Source of the DNA: Panulirus ornatus
Lineage: Eukaryota; Arthropoda; Malacostraca; Decapoda; Palinuridae
DNA: 64,000 nucleotides
Assembly: GCF_036320965.1 (NCBI RefSeq)
Contig: NC_092250.1
Span: forward strand, 15,591,600 to 15,655,599
Direction: 5' to 3'
This document shows positions 33,970 through 42,869 of this stretch, one piece after another. A model generated the notes under the pieces. The model saw only the letters and a list, made by a program, of their open reading frames with translations, was not told the origin of the DNA and searched no databases. The number at the start of each line of letters is the position of its first letter. Position 1 is the stretch's first letter. The position numbers and the translations under genes are program-made.

Positions 33970-36900
33970 TATCGTGCCCCATTTTACTCCTGTCTAGGTC
34001 TCACTCGGTCATGAAATGAGGTGAGCATGATGTCGAAGAGATACGGTCGGCTACGGGTTACCATATCATACCTTGACTTTCTTAGACTTGCCCACAGGTC
34101 CTTGAGGGTTGATGTTGGCAATATAGATGGGCGTGTCTCCCTCATTACTGCCGACGCCGCCACCAATTCTCATTCCCAAACTCTCATTCCCGGCCTGTAA
34201 AAGAGAAGGAAATGATGAGACATGTTTACATGCGATGGTCATCTTTTGGAAAACCATTCTAATCATCGTAACAAGAGCGGATAACATCGACAATGACATC
34301 CTGTATAATACCCAATAGCCATTGGACTAAGATACTACTGGGTGGAATGATGAAAGCTCAACTGACCTTGGAGATGGTAACAGTCTTCTGGTGGAGCTGC
34401 GTACTCTCGATGCGCAGTGACTTCCGGAGGCCATGCACCAGGTCAGACATATCGCTGGAGTCCCTGGAACGCCGGCTCCTAATGCGGCTGCTGGTGGAGC
34501 CGTCGGCCGTGTCCACCCCCTGACCTCCGCCGGAGAGGGCCGACCCACCGCTCTGCACAGACACATCCAGGTTCTGCGGCTCCAGCGCCTTCTCCCGCGT
34601 GGAGTCGCTGGCGTTGTCCGGCGGGTTGAGCTGGTCGCTGGAGCGTGTCCGCGCCAGGGCGTGGCGGTGGCGGGGTGGCAGAGCCGGCGGGACACCTTCC
34701 CCTTCCAGGACGTTCCCTCCTGTCCGCACGGCGGACGACAGACTGCCAGAGCTCTGGTGGAGCGCAGAGCCCATGGAACCCAGGGATCCGTTGCTTTGGT
34801 AGTGCGTGCTGACGCCGTTGAGGGAGCCGAGCGAGCTGCTGTAGGGCTCGCCGGGGGTGCTCAGCGACCCGTTCGACTGTCGGAGCGACCCTTCCCTTCG
34901 GGAGACGGCCGAGCCGCGATCGTCCAGCGACTCGCAGGAGGCCGAGAGGCCCACGTCATCGACGCTGCCGCCGACGTCGTCCTCCAGGCCGTCCGTCACG
35001 TCCCCGAGGCTCTTGTTGACGTCTTTGTTGTGGCAGTCGAGGCGAGGGACGAGGCGGTCCGGCGCGGACTTGGTGCGCCAGTGGTGGACGGGGAGAGCCG
35101 GGTCGGGGCGTCGGAAGAGGTGCTGGTACTCTGGCGGCGGGCTGGACGAGTGGCCAGCGCTGGTGGCCGCCCCTCCTCCGCGGCTCACCACCAGACTGAC
35201 GTGGTTCCGCGTCTGCTGGATGAGGCGGGAGGCGTGGTCGAGGCGGGCGTAGCGGACGTCGGCGCCGTTGATGGCCAGGATGCGGTCGTGCGGGTGGAGG
35301 CGGCCGTCCTGCGCGGCCACGGACGCCTCCAGCACCTCCATGATGAAGATGCCAGGCTCGGTGCGGCGCCCTCCCAGCTTCAGGCCCAGCTGTCGGCTGC
35401 TCTCCTTCCGCAGGGTGACCATCATGGCTTCACCTGCCACAACACACACACACACACATTACTCACATATGACACTCCTAATCAATAGACACACACACAC
35501 ACATTACTCACATATGACACTCCTAATCAACAGACACACACACACATACCAGAAAATTACCCCCAACTAAAAGTCCCCTCAAAGAATGATCATACGAAAC
35601 TATCCTTCTAATCCTACACTAAAATCCTACTGTATATCCCTCCATCTTTCTAATCCTATACTAAAATTCTATCACATATGACACTCCTAATCAATTTACA
35701 CACACCGCAAAAATTACCCCCAGCTAAAAGTCCCCCCAAAGAATTATCTTACGAAGTCGATGTTTTGGGCTCCGAATCACTGGTGACAAATAATATATAG
35801 AACTTATCAAAGGCTTCGGTAAATTCGATCTCACGAATTCTATTGGGACGAATTCGTTGGATTGCATTCGTGGTCGTGCTTACATACAAACTCGTGGGCA
35901 AGCGTTTTTACCTCGAATGAGGCGACATAACCTTTTCCTCCAACAGGCTCTCGTTCACATATGGAATGGTTTACCAATCAGAGTGGTTGAGAGTAGCACC
36001 ATAGATGCGTTTAAGAACAGAACTGATATAAAAGTATTTGGCTTCACATTCAAGATTGACATGAATAGTGGCGTCTCCTTAAGTACAGGGAAAGTTAAAT
36101 AATGTTTTTTTTCTTTTTTCTTATCTTTAATATGTACGTATTTCTCTTCTTCCTACACTGATCAGTGATGTTTATGTCTCTTCCACTGTCACAAACAGCC
36201 TCGAAGGGCCCCAGTGGTTTGTCTGTCCGTCTCTGGACTCCTTCGTTCACAAGCGTATGAGTTCAGTGTACCACACGTCCGAGACGAAGTGTATCTGTCC
36301 CAGTGCTCACGAGAGAGCGAAACAGCTCCACCCTTAAATTTCTAACCTTTTTTTTTTATAGGCACTCAAAAAAGTTTAAAGAAAACAAAACAAAAAAAGT
36401 TACTAAAAAGGCTGTGGCAAAATTGGGTAACTTCTTCAAGACTAATGGTGTAATTGTCACGTTCAATATCGAGACTTTTCTCATAAAAACAATATGAACG
36501 AGGTGGTCAATTTGACCCACTAAGGGGGCGCCCCCGCCTTTTTTTAATTGTAGGGCTATTGGTAGAGGCAGGATGTGAGACGTTGCCAAGAATGAGAGAA
36601 TAAACCAAGCCGACTTTTGAGAGAATCGTCAATATTCTCTCACTTTTTTTTTTAATGTTAGTTGGATGAACAGCTGGGTTGACTGTGGACCGCCTGCCGC
36701 GAACGAGGATTCGAACCTATGCCATACTCAACCCTTGGGCGGGCGGGCGGCCCCGTGAATGCGTCACGGTCGGGTACGCTACCACCACTGTACTCACCAG
36801 GCTGGGGTTGGTAGGTCGTCGCTGGCGGAGCTGGAGTCGAACTGGACGACAAGCTCTTCTGCGCCTCGATCCTCTCCCTGTACACCCCGAGCTTGAGCAC

Positions 36901-38423
36901 CGTCTGGGGTCGCCTCAGTGCCTGGCAGACCTTCTGGTGGGCGGCTGAGGTCATGTCCACGCCGTCCACTTCGATGATCTGGTCCCCAGGCTGCAGGCGA
37001 CCGTCTTGGGCCACCAGACCATCAGGGAAGACCTCCTGCACGACCACACAACGCTGCAGAAGGGACGGTGCGATCAGAGACAAAGAAATGGCGCATAGAC
37101 CTTGGTTAGACTATGGTGCATAGACCTTGGTTAGACTATGGTGCATATACCTTGGTTAGACTATGGTGCATATATCTTGGTTAGACTATGGTGCATAGAC
37201 CTTGGTTAGACTATGGTGCATAGACCTTGGTTAGACTATGGTGCATAGACCTTGGTTAGACTATGGTGCATATACCTTGGTTAGACTATGGTGCATAGAC
37301 CTTGGTTAGACTATGGTGCATCGACCTTGGTTAGGCTATGGTGCATAGACCTTGGTTAGACTATGGTGCATATACCTTGGTTAGACTATGGTGCATAGAC
37401 CTTGGTTAGACTATGGTGCATAGACCTTGGTTAGACTATGGTGCATATACCTTGGTTAGACTATGGTGCATATAAACCTTGGTTAGAATAAAAGGGTGGG
37501 TCACAGCACGTCACAGAGAATGGGAATAACTTCTACAAACATGCACAGAATCATGTAAACACTGCGAATTCTTGCATGGAAGCGCGCTTGACATAGGCTT
37601 TTTCAACCTGGTTCATCAACTCATACCAAATATCTGAGGCAAATGGAACACGCTATAAAGTTAGCCTTCACCAAAAAATGATAAAAAATGCACGGATGTA
37701 TAAATGGGCAAGAGATAAAATGGGATTAAAATGAACACATACACACGTCTGGGGAACAGTATCATCCCGCACACCACAGAATGAAACGCAGGAGTAAACT
37801 CGGTCTGCGAAATCCTACAGTCCACCGTGTTTTATGGAAACATCTTATGTAAATGAGGTTTCAGAGGTGTATTAAGCGATAGAGGAGCACAGGACTGGAG
37901 ATGATAATGAACTGCCACTCATTCAAGGACGAGGTGTCAATACTCAGCAAGCACGGAATATAAGCAGTGGCTCATCCCTCTGCGTTGAGAATAATTTTCC
38001 GAAAAAAAATTGAAAATCAACAGTGAGGTGGGAATGTCTATCGACTTGAAGTAAATACAATGGCTGTACGAAATCGTCGTACCTTCGTAGGAAAAATTAG
38101 GCCAAGAGCTATCTACCTCAACTGAAATGGAGGAGGTAGGACTGTCCAAGTGCGACGGGAGCGTCCACATCACAAAATGATGGTTGATCTTGTTTTGACA
38201 GACTGAGGGACCACTACCTGACACTGTGGCTAATGGGAGGGAGGGAGACCCGAGGGAAGAAAAGTCTGTGGAGTCGATTTACCTAATTCATTTTTCAGTT
38301 AACTGGTTTTTAGTTTTCCTAATAAAGGATCAGAGGAGGGGGCCAAGTGAGGATATTCCCTCAAAGGCTCAGTCTTCTCTTCTTAACGCTACCTCGCTAA
38401 CGCGGGAAATGGCGAATAGTATG

Positions 38424-38501
<78 letters not shown>

Positions 38502-38805
38502 TAATTAGTACACCAGTGAGGAGATAAATGAGTAGGTTAGGGACTGACTTTGGCGAGGCTACAGCTGCCCCCCCCCCATTCGTTGAACTAGGCTACCACT
38601 GCCCCATTCGTTGAACTACGTACCTCTGCCCCCTTCGTTAGACTAAGCTACCACTGCCCCCTTCGTTGAACTGGGCTACCACAGCCCTTTCCTTAGCCCA
38701 ACGTCCGAACGCGCGCACAGCATCTACAGCTAAACATTCTTGCAGCGTCGCGAATTCTACTACTATGTGTCTGTAGAGGTGCTGGCCACACACACACACA
38801 CACAC

Positions 38806-38893
<88 letters not shown>

Positions 38894-39028
38894 AGCCAGC
38901 GTGAATTTCCAGCCCACTCACCAGGGGTGTGTCCGAGCCTCCGACGATTGTAATACCCAGGGCGGTGTGGGTGCGCGGGATCTCCACGTGGGTGATCTGG
39001 CCCTCCAAGATAGCTGGACGCGACACTC
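29857..39028 (-). CDS. LNX: LNX homologue, C-terminal four-PDZ part (five exons)
   Basis: Joined exons 39028-38922, 37053-36798, 35433-34367, 34194-34072 and 30339-29857 give a continuous frame (2 nt of a split codon, then 677 residues and TGA). All four introns are GT-AG and phases agree (0, 1, 0, 0). PDZ1 about 10-95 with carboxylate loop LGITI at 23-27; PDZ2 about 125-205 with LGLKL at 136-140 and RTEPGIFI; linker 206-470; PDZ3 about 470-555 with LGMRI at 482-486; PDZ4 about 587-672 with LGFSI at 598-602. The PSWLYWQKLPRSL segment before PDZ4 and the end SWLGTEL immediately after it are the pattern of LNX1/LNX2. LNX proteins are RING E3 ligases and scaffolds that target Numb and bind junction or receptor tails through their PDZ domains. 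The RING/zinc-finger exons are not in view. The linker is far longer than I know for vertebrate LNX. Confidence 0.87.
30387..30505. repeat. 61-bp tandem duplication in LNX intron 4
   Basis: Two units of accaccaccacttccaatcat, gctgtggatctggcagtgtt and cacagtctacgaa, almost identical. Confidence 0.9.
30661..30949. mobile_element. MITE-like element with 28-bp terminal inverted repeats
   Basis: The left end ccgtatgcagaaaaattctt and the reverse complement of the right end, ccgtatgcagaaaacttctt, match over about 28 bp with few differences. Length is about 290 bp, AT-rich, no coding. Internal words based on ttaag and gcttagcaaaa recur in both orientations. No clear target duplication. It lies in the 3.7-kb intron before the last LNX exon. 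Confidence 0.75.
31130..31310. repeat. Tandem repeat, 3 units of 66 bp
   Basis: Units begin ggaaatatttgcctaagttt at 31131, 31197 and 31263, with aaac(g/t)agtttaca and gatagtcagaaca. In LNX intron 4. Confidence 0.95.
31490..33110 (-). mobile_element. CR1-like non-LTR remnant (family D) in LNX intron 4
   Basis: Minus-strand translation gives an endonuclease segment (MVGDSSSPDINWKTLTSDRE near 32915-32990), then RT motif B VTRGVPQGSLLGPILFIIHT (about 32370-32430), a degenerate catalytic region SKPANDTKLG (normally FADDT), WQKKFNLDKCKIMHFGD, DPGVVISHNLKC, and a C-terminal ERLDLFSLKK and RGDLIQAFNIL near 31745-31840. The PANDT active site, stops and indels show it is dead. This lineage has VPQGSVLGP and FADDTKL in intact relatives. 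Confidence 0.8.
33518..33967. repeat. (GA)n and (TC)n microsatellites
   Basis: (GA)n at 33518-33560 and (TC)n at 33903-33966, in opposite purine/pyrimidine sense and about 340 bp apart, in LNX intron 4. The DNA between them shows no gene. Confidence 0.95.
34072..34194 (-). CDS. LNX: LNX exon: middle of PDZ3
   Basis: 123 nt (41 codons), phase 0 at both ends. Acceptor tcttttacag, donor gtatga. Encodes AGNESLGMRIGGG, TPIYIANINPQGP and VGKSKKVK. ESLGM is the LNX PDZ3 signature. Confidence 0.86.
34367..35433 (-). CDS. LNX: LNX exon: PDZ2 and long linker
   Basis: 1067 nt, the largest and most GC-rich exon. Acceptor ttgtggcag, donor gtcagt, phase 1 in, phase 0 out. Encodes PDZ2 (VTLRKESSRQLGLKLGG, then DRILAINGADVRY), then about 265 residues of Ser/Gly/Asp-rich linker. 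The linker has three QSNGSL/QSSGSL repeats, basic-serine sites (RTKSAPDR, RTRSSDQL) and acidic stretches. The last residues TVTISK begin PDZ3. No transposon sequence is seen inside the exon. The linker is probably disordered and phospho-regulated, which is inference. Confidence 0.86.
35445..35570. repeat. (CA)n-linked 57-bp duplication
   Basis: Two units of (ac)n, then attactcacatatgacactc, then ctaatcaatagac. A partial third copy (cacatatgacactcctaatc) lies near 35672-35692. Immediately inside the intron 5' of the PDZ2 exon acceptor. Confidence 0.85.
35770..36105 (+). mobile_element. CR1/jockey-type RT C-terminal fragment in LNX intron 2
   Basis: Plus-strand frame, 35857-36102 and the sequence just before it, reads IKGFGKFDLT, then MRRHNLFLQQALVHIWNGLP and VVESSTIDAFKNRTD. 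The pattern WNxLPxxVV...FKN is the typical end of CR1/jockey RTs. It is oriented opposite to LNX. Confidence 0.7.
36664..36792 (-). mobile_element. tRNA-derived SINE at the LNX exon-2 donor
   Basis: Minus strand reads, from about 6 nt inside intron 2: gtggtggtagcgtacccgac, then gacgcattcacggggccgcc, a B box (ggttcgaatcc) and a body ending cagtcaacccagctgttcat. The same family is at 62050-62175, where the A box is better preserved. Internal Pol III promoter boxes and a shared non-tRNA body define a SINE rather than a tRNA gene. Confidence 0.75.
36798..37053 (-). CDS. LNX: LNX exon: rest of PDZ1 and short linker
   Basis: 256 nt, acceptor cccttctgcag, donor gtgagt, ending in phase 1. Encodes RCVVVQEVFPDGLVAQDGRL, then PGDQIIEVDGVDM and a tail with KLGVYRER, followed by a Ser/Pro/Thr linker. 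The split of PDZ1 after TPL is at a conserved-looking site in the domain (between strand bC and the loop). The donor is followed within a few nucleotides by a tRNA-derived SINE. Confidence 0.86.
37086..37490. repeat. 25-bp minisatellite in LNX intron 1
   Basis: About 16 copies of cttggttagactatggtgca plus tagac/tatac, starting about 33 bp upstream of the acceptor of the second PDZ1 exon (on the transcribed strand). Confidence 0.95.
38330..38426 (+). mobile_element. Composite LINE-derivative, 3' half, next to (AT)n
   Basis: Words gaggagggggccaagtgagg, atattccctcaaaggc, cttaacgctacctcgctaac and gcgggaaatggcgaatagta. Followed directly by (AT)n at 38427-38500 in place of a poly(A) tail. Confidence 0.85.
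38427..38500. repeat. (AT)n microsatellite
   Basis: About 37 AT dinucleotides starting at the 3' end of the composite element. Confidence 0.95.
38570..38692. repeat. Short tandem repeat, about 31-bp unit
   Basis: Four diverged units of ccccattcgttgaactaggc and taccactg. Confidence 0.85.
38786..38890. repeat. (CA)n followed by (GA)n near LNX splice donor
   Basis: (CA)n at 38786-38808, then (GA)n at 38811-38890, about 40 repeats. On the LNX transcript this is a (TC)n polypyrimidine tract beginning about 31 nt after the exon donor. Confidence 0.95.
38922..39028 (-). CDS. LNX: LNX exon: start of PDZ1
   Basis: 107 nt. The acceptor has a good pyrimidine tract (tctttttcttccag). The first two bases finish a codon begun in an upstream exon not found here, so this is not the first exon. 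Encodes SRPAILEGQITHVEIP and TALGITIVGGSDTPL. Donor gtgagt, phase 0. A long (GA)n tract on the plus strand, (TC)n in the transcript, begins about 31 nt inside the following intron. Confidence 0.85.
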
Positions 39029-39084
39029 CTGGAAGAAAAAGACCAAAAAAAAAAAAAAAAAGAAAGTTAGATATTTTTTTTGTT

Positions 39085-39332
39085 TATAGCCCATGGGGCT
39101 TCCTCCTCCTCCTCCTCACTCTGTGGACTTATACCCCATGGGAGGTTCCTCCTCCTCCTCCTCCTCCCCACTGTGTGGACTTATACCCCATGGGGTCTTC
39201 CTCCTCCTCCTCCTCCTCCTCACTGTGTGGACTTATACCCCATGGGGGCTTCCTCCTCCTCCTCCTCCTCACTGTGTGGACTTATACCCCATGGGGGCTT
39301 CCTCCTCCTCCTCCTCCTCCTCCTCACTGTGA
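39085..39332. repeat. Minisatellite with (TCC)n core, about 55-bp unit
   Basis: Five units of gtggacttataccccatggg, ggcttcc(tcc)n and tcactgt. The (tcc)n part varies from 4 to 7 triplets. It lies just upstream of the first visible LNX exon on the transcribed strand. Confidence 0.93.
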
Positions 39333-39589
39333 GGGTGTGTTCGGGGAGCGGCAGGGAACATGGTGTCGCAAAGTTAACTTAAAACTGAAGCCGAAGGAGT
39401 GTTTGGCAAACAGTGGGGGGAATATGCAAGCGCCAATTCCGGAGGAGGAGGAGGAGGTCAAAAGAAAAACTTCCACTGTTCTTCAAGCACTTTGATTGAC
39501 GTCTTGCTCGGGACATTGAAGGCTGGCAGTAAAGTTCTATGCAACACACAAGCAGAGGTGAAACCATTCCACATAACCTATGGGAAATC

Positions 39590-39590
<1 letters not shown>
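39333..39590. other. Spacer, no gene recognised
   Basis: Unique-looking sequence between the TCC minisatellite and (TA)n. Contains (GGA)n at about 39441-39456. No supported frame. Confidence 0.5.

Positions 39591-39665
<75 letters not shown>
39591..39665. repeat. (TA)n microsatellite
   Basis: About 37 TA units abutting the hammerhead-like repeat. Confidence 0.95.
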
Positions 39666-39667
<2 letters not shown>

Positions 39668-39805
39668 TGGAAAGGATCACAATTTTGCGCGTGATCAAGG
39701 TATTCTTATGAGTCCACGGGGAAATGAAACATGATAAGTTCCCAAGTGCACTTTCGTGTAATAATCACATCATCAGGGGAGATACAAGAGAGAAATAAAA
39801 GTCAT
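39666..39805 (-). mobile_element. Hammerhead-like short repeat, copy A
   Basis: Minus strand carries ctctcttgtatctcccctga, the core CTGATGA (39770-39776, complement), gaaagtgcacttgggaac, and cgtggactcataagaatacc, then ttgatcacgcgcaaaattgt and gatcctttccagg. Eight related copies lie in the window (39.7, 41.6, 43.9, 44.8, 46.6, 47.2, 55.3, 63.8 kb). Tentatively a piece of a Penelope-like element or its derivative, because hammerhead motifs are known from that class. Confidence 0.65.
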
Positions 39806-39807
39806 GT

Positions 39808-41322
39808 ATGGTAGTAAAAGCTTTGCGGAAGATGAAAGCCGGCAAGGCAGCAGGTTTGGATGGTATTGCAGTGGAATTTATTAAAAAAGGGGGTGACTGT
39901 ATTGTTGACTGGTTGGTAAGGTTATTTAATGTATGTATGACTCATGGTGAGGTGCCTGAGGATTGGCGGAATGCTTGCATAGTGCCATTGTACAAAGGCA
40001 AAGGGGATAAGAGTGAGTGCTCAAATTACAGAGGTATAAGTTTGTTGAGTATTCCTGGTAAATTATATGGGAGGGTATTGATTGAGAGGGTGAAGGCATG
40101 TACAGAGCATCAGATTGGGGAAGAGCAGTGTGGTTTCAGAAGTGGTAGAGGATGTGTGGATCAGGTGTTTGCTTTGAAGAATGTATGTGAGAAATACTTA
40201 GAAAAGCAAATGGATTTGTATGTAGCATTTATGGATCTGGAGAAGGCATATGATAGAGTTGATAGAGATGCTCTGTGGAAGGTATTAAGAATATATGGTG
40301 TGGGAGGCAAGTTGTTAGAAGCAGTGAAAAGTTTTTATCGAGGATGTAAGGCATGTGTACGTGTAGGAAGAGAGGAAAGTGATTGGTTCTCAGTGAATGT
40401 AGGTTTGCGGCAGGGGTGTGTGATGTCTCCATGGTTGTTTAATTTGTTTATGGATGGGGTTGTTAGGGAGGTAAATGCAAGAGTTTTGGAAAGAGGGGCA
40501 AGTATGAAGTCTGTTGGGGATGAGAGAGCTTGGGAAGTGAGTCAGTTGTTGTTCGCTGATGATACAGCGCTGGTGGCGGATTCATGTGAGAAACTGCAGA
40601 AGCTGGTGACGGAGTTTGGTAAAGTGTGTGGAAGAAGAAAGTTAAGAGTAAATGTCAATAAGAGCAAGGTTATTAGGTACAGTAGGGTTGAGGGTCAAGT
40701 CAATTGGGAGGTGAGTTTGAATGGTGAGAGGCTGGAGGAAGTGAAGTGTTTTAGATATCTGGGAGTGGATCTGTCAGCGGATGGAACCATGGAAGCGGAA
40801 GTGGATCATAGGGTGGGGGAGGGGGCGAAAATTTTGGGAGCCTTGAAAAATGTGTGGAAGTCGAGAACATTATCCCGGAAAGCAAAAATGGGTATGTTTG
40901 AAGGAATAGTGGTTCCAACAATGTTGTATGGTTGCGAGGCGTGGGCTATGGATAGAGTTGTGCGCAGGAGGATGGATGTGCTGGAAATGAGATGTTTGAG
41001 GACAATGTGTGGTGTGAGGTGGTTTGATCGAGTAAGTAACGTAAGGGTAAGAGGGATGTGTGGAAATAAAAAGAGCGTGGTTGAGAGAGCAGAAGAGGGT
41101 GTTTTGAAGTGGTTTGGGCACATGGAGAGAATGAGTGAGGAAAGATTGACCAAGAGGATATATGTGTCGGAGGTGGAGGGAACGAGGAGAAGAGGGAGAC
41201 CAAATTGGAGGTGGAAAGATGGAGTGAAAAGGATTTTGTGTGATCGGGGCCTGAACATGCAGGAGGGTGAAAGGAGGGCAAGGAATAGAGTGAATTGGAG
41301 CGATGTGGTATACAGGGGTTGA
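39808..41322 (+). CDS. Family A reverse transcriptase, longest open copy
   Basis: 504 codons. The initial ATG (39808) spans the flank-element junction, so it is fortuitous. Domains match the frame at 4197-5696: fingers KAAGLDGIAVEFIK and KGKGDKSECSNYRGISLL, palm A AFMDLEKAYDRVD, motif B LRQGCVMSPWLFNLF, catalytic FADDTALVADS, then YLGVDL and the C-terminal GCEAWAMDRVVRRRMD and GRPNWRWKDG. No stop or frameshift is present, and the catalytic residues are intact. The APE endonuclease half is missing, so independent transposition by the standard route is unlikely. Confidence 0.86.
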   Translation: MVVKALRKMKAGKAAGLDGIAVEFIKKGGDCIVDWLVRLFNVCMTHGEVPEDWRNACIVPLYKGKGDKSECSNYRGISLLSIPGKLYGRVLIERVKACTEHQIGEEQCGFRSGRGCVDQVFALKNVCEKYLEKQMDLYVAFMDLEKAYDRVDRDALWKVLRIYGVGGKLLEAVKSFYRGCKACVRVGREESDWFSVNVGLRQGCVMSPWLFNLFMDGVVREVNARVLERGASMKSVGDERAWEVSQLLFADDTALVADSCEKLQKLVTEFGKVCGRRKLRVNVNKSKVIRYSRVEGQVNWEVSLNGERLEEVKCFRYLGVDLSADGTMEAEVDHRVGEGAKILGALKNVWKSRTLSRKAKMGMFEGIVVPTMLYGCEAWAMDRVVRRRMDVLEMRCLRTMCGVRWFDRVSNVRVRGMCGNKKSVVERAEEGVLKWFGHMERMSEERLTKRIYVSEVEGTRRRGRPNWRWKDGVKRILCDRGLNMQEGERRARNRVNWSDVVYRG

Positions 41323-41528
41323 CGTGCTGTCAGTGGATTGAATCAAGGCATGTGAAGCGTCTGGGGTAAACCATGGAAAGCTGTGTAGGTATGTATATTG
41401 CGTGTGTGGACGTGTGTATGTACATGTGTATGGGGGGGGGTTGGGCCATTTCTTTCGTCTGTTTCCTTGCGCTACCTCGCAAACGCGGGAGACAGCGACA
41501 AAGTATAAAAAAAAAAAAAAAAAAAAAA
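39810..41528 (+). mobile_element. Family A LINE, copy 4, young 5'-truncated insertion
   Basis: Starts at ggtagtaaaagc, only about 10 bp inside the truncation point of copy 3, has the short 3' UTR, and ends in the family terminus plus an A run at 41507-41528. The sequence is nearly identical to copy 3. It is bracketed by inverted copies of the hammerhead-like repeat. Confidence 0.88.
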
Positions 41529-41544
41529 TGTTTTGGACAATCAT

Positions 41545-41694
41545 ATGTTTACCAAATGGCGTCCTAGCTTCATCTCTTCGATGTATATCAACTGACTTAT
41601 ATTTTCTCTCTTGTGTCTCCCCTGATGATGTGATTATTACACGAAAGTGCACTTGGGAACTTATCGTGTTTCAATTTTCCCCATGGACTCATAG

Positions 41695-41697
<3 letters not shown>
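41545..41697 (+). mobile_element. Hammerhead-like short repeat, copy B
   Basis: Contains ttaccaaatggcgtcctagc, ttcatctcttcgatgtatat, then tctcc-CTGATGA (41622-41628), stem-loop tgtgattattacac, GAAA (41643-41646), palindrome gtgcac (41647-41652), tt, ggga, and ccatggactcataggaat running into (AT)n. Opposite orientation to copy A, with LINE copy 4 between them. Confidence 0.75.

Positions 41698-41750
<53 letters not shown>
41696..41750. repeat. (AT)n microsatellite
   Basis: About 27 AT units at the 3' edge of the hammerhead-like repeat. Confidence 0.95.
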
Positions 41751-41753
<3 letters not shown>

Positions 41754-42265
41754 CAAGCGGTCAATTGAGACAACCAAGTGGAACCGCTTCTTGTTTTCCA
41801 GAAGCGCTTGAGTTTCGTGGGGTCGGCCAACTCCACACACGAGATACAGCAGCACCCAAAGTTTCTCTTATTTGACGAATCACTCACACCCAACGAACGG
41901 CCCTGCCTGAAACTTTGGAAAACGCGATGAAACTTTGGAAACTCGACAGAGGCCTGGGGAGCGAGCGAGGCGGTGGTGTGACATGGGTGGAAAGGGGGGG
42001 AGGACCCCCCACCCCAAAGTTTATGAAGACGGGCCTCCTAGCCTCTATAACGTCCAAAATGGACTCGCATAATTAACAAACATTTACCCCTTCATGGCGG
42101 AGGGTTGCGTGGGTCCATGAGTCCGCCATGTATACAATCAAAACCATCTTCCAAATACACGAAAGCGCGAAAACCCCTTCTACAGTGGACTGTCCAATTT
42201 CAATTAATTAGCTCTCTGGGGGTATGTTCTTCCCTTCCGCCATCATTCGTTCCTGGATTACCCAA
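41751..42265. other. Spacer, no gene recognised
   Basis: Mixed-composition sequence. No frame with a recognisable domain. Confidence 0.5.
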
Positions 42266-42865
42266 GCCCGTAACATGGTGTCTAGATCACGTTCATAGGA
42301 CCCGTAACATGGTGTCTAGATCACGTTCATAGAACCCGTAACATGGTGTTTAGATCACGTTCATAGGACCCGTAACATGGTGTTTAGATCACGTTCATAG
42401 GACCCGTAACATGGTGTCTAGATCACGTTCATAGGACCCGTAACATGGTGTTTAGATCACGTTCATAGGACCCGTAACATGGTGTTTAGATCACGTTCAT
42501 AGAACCCGTAACATGGGGTCTAGATCACGTTCATAGGACCCGTAACATGGTGTCTAGATCACGTTCATAGGACCCGTAACATGGTGTCTAGATCACGTTC
42601 ATAGAACCCGTAACATGGTGTTTAGATCACGTTCATAGGACCCGTAACATGGTGTCTAGATCACGTTCATAGGACCCGTAACATGGTGTCTAGATCACGT
42701 TCATAGGACCCGTAACATGGTGTCTAGATCACGTTCATAGGACCCGTAACATGGTGTCTAGATCACGTTCATAGGACCCGGAACATGGTGTCTAGATCAC
42801 GTTCATAGGACCCGTAACATGGGGTCTAGATCATGCTCATAGGACCCGTAACATGGTGTGTAGAT
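42266..42865. repeat. 34-bp minisatellite
   Basis: About 17 units of cccgtaacatggtgtctaga and tcacgttcatagga, very homogeneous (mainly tct/ttt and agg/aga variants). The last units decay. Confidence 0.96.
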
Positions 42866-42869
42866 CCCC

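Noticed and set aside
39379..39567. An additional upstream LNX exon near 39.4-39.6 kb
   Set aside because: No LNX-like residues, and the position is separated from the known exon by a minisatellite with no matching donor in phase.
42266..42865. Regular 34-bp repeats as a CRISPR array
   Set aside because: Units are contiguous without unique spacers, there are no cas genes, and the surroundings are clearly eukaryotic. The same applies to the arrays at 27.4, 37.1, 46.3 and 54.0 kb.
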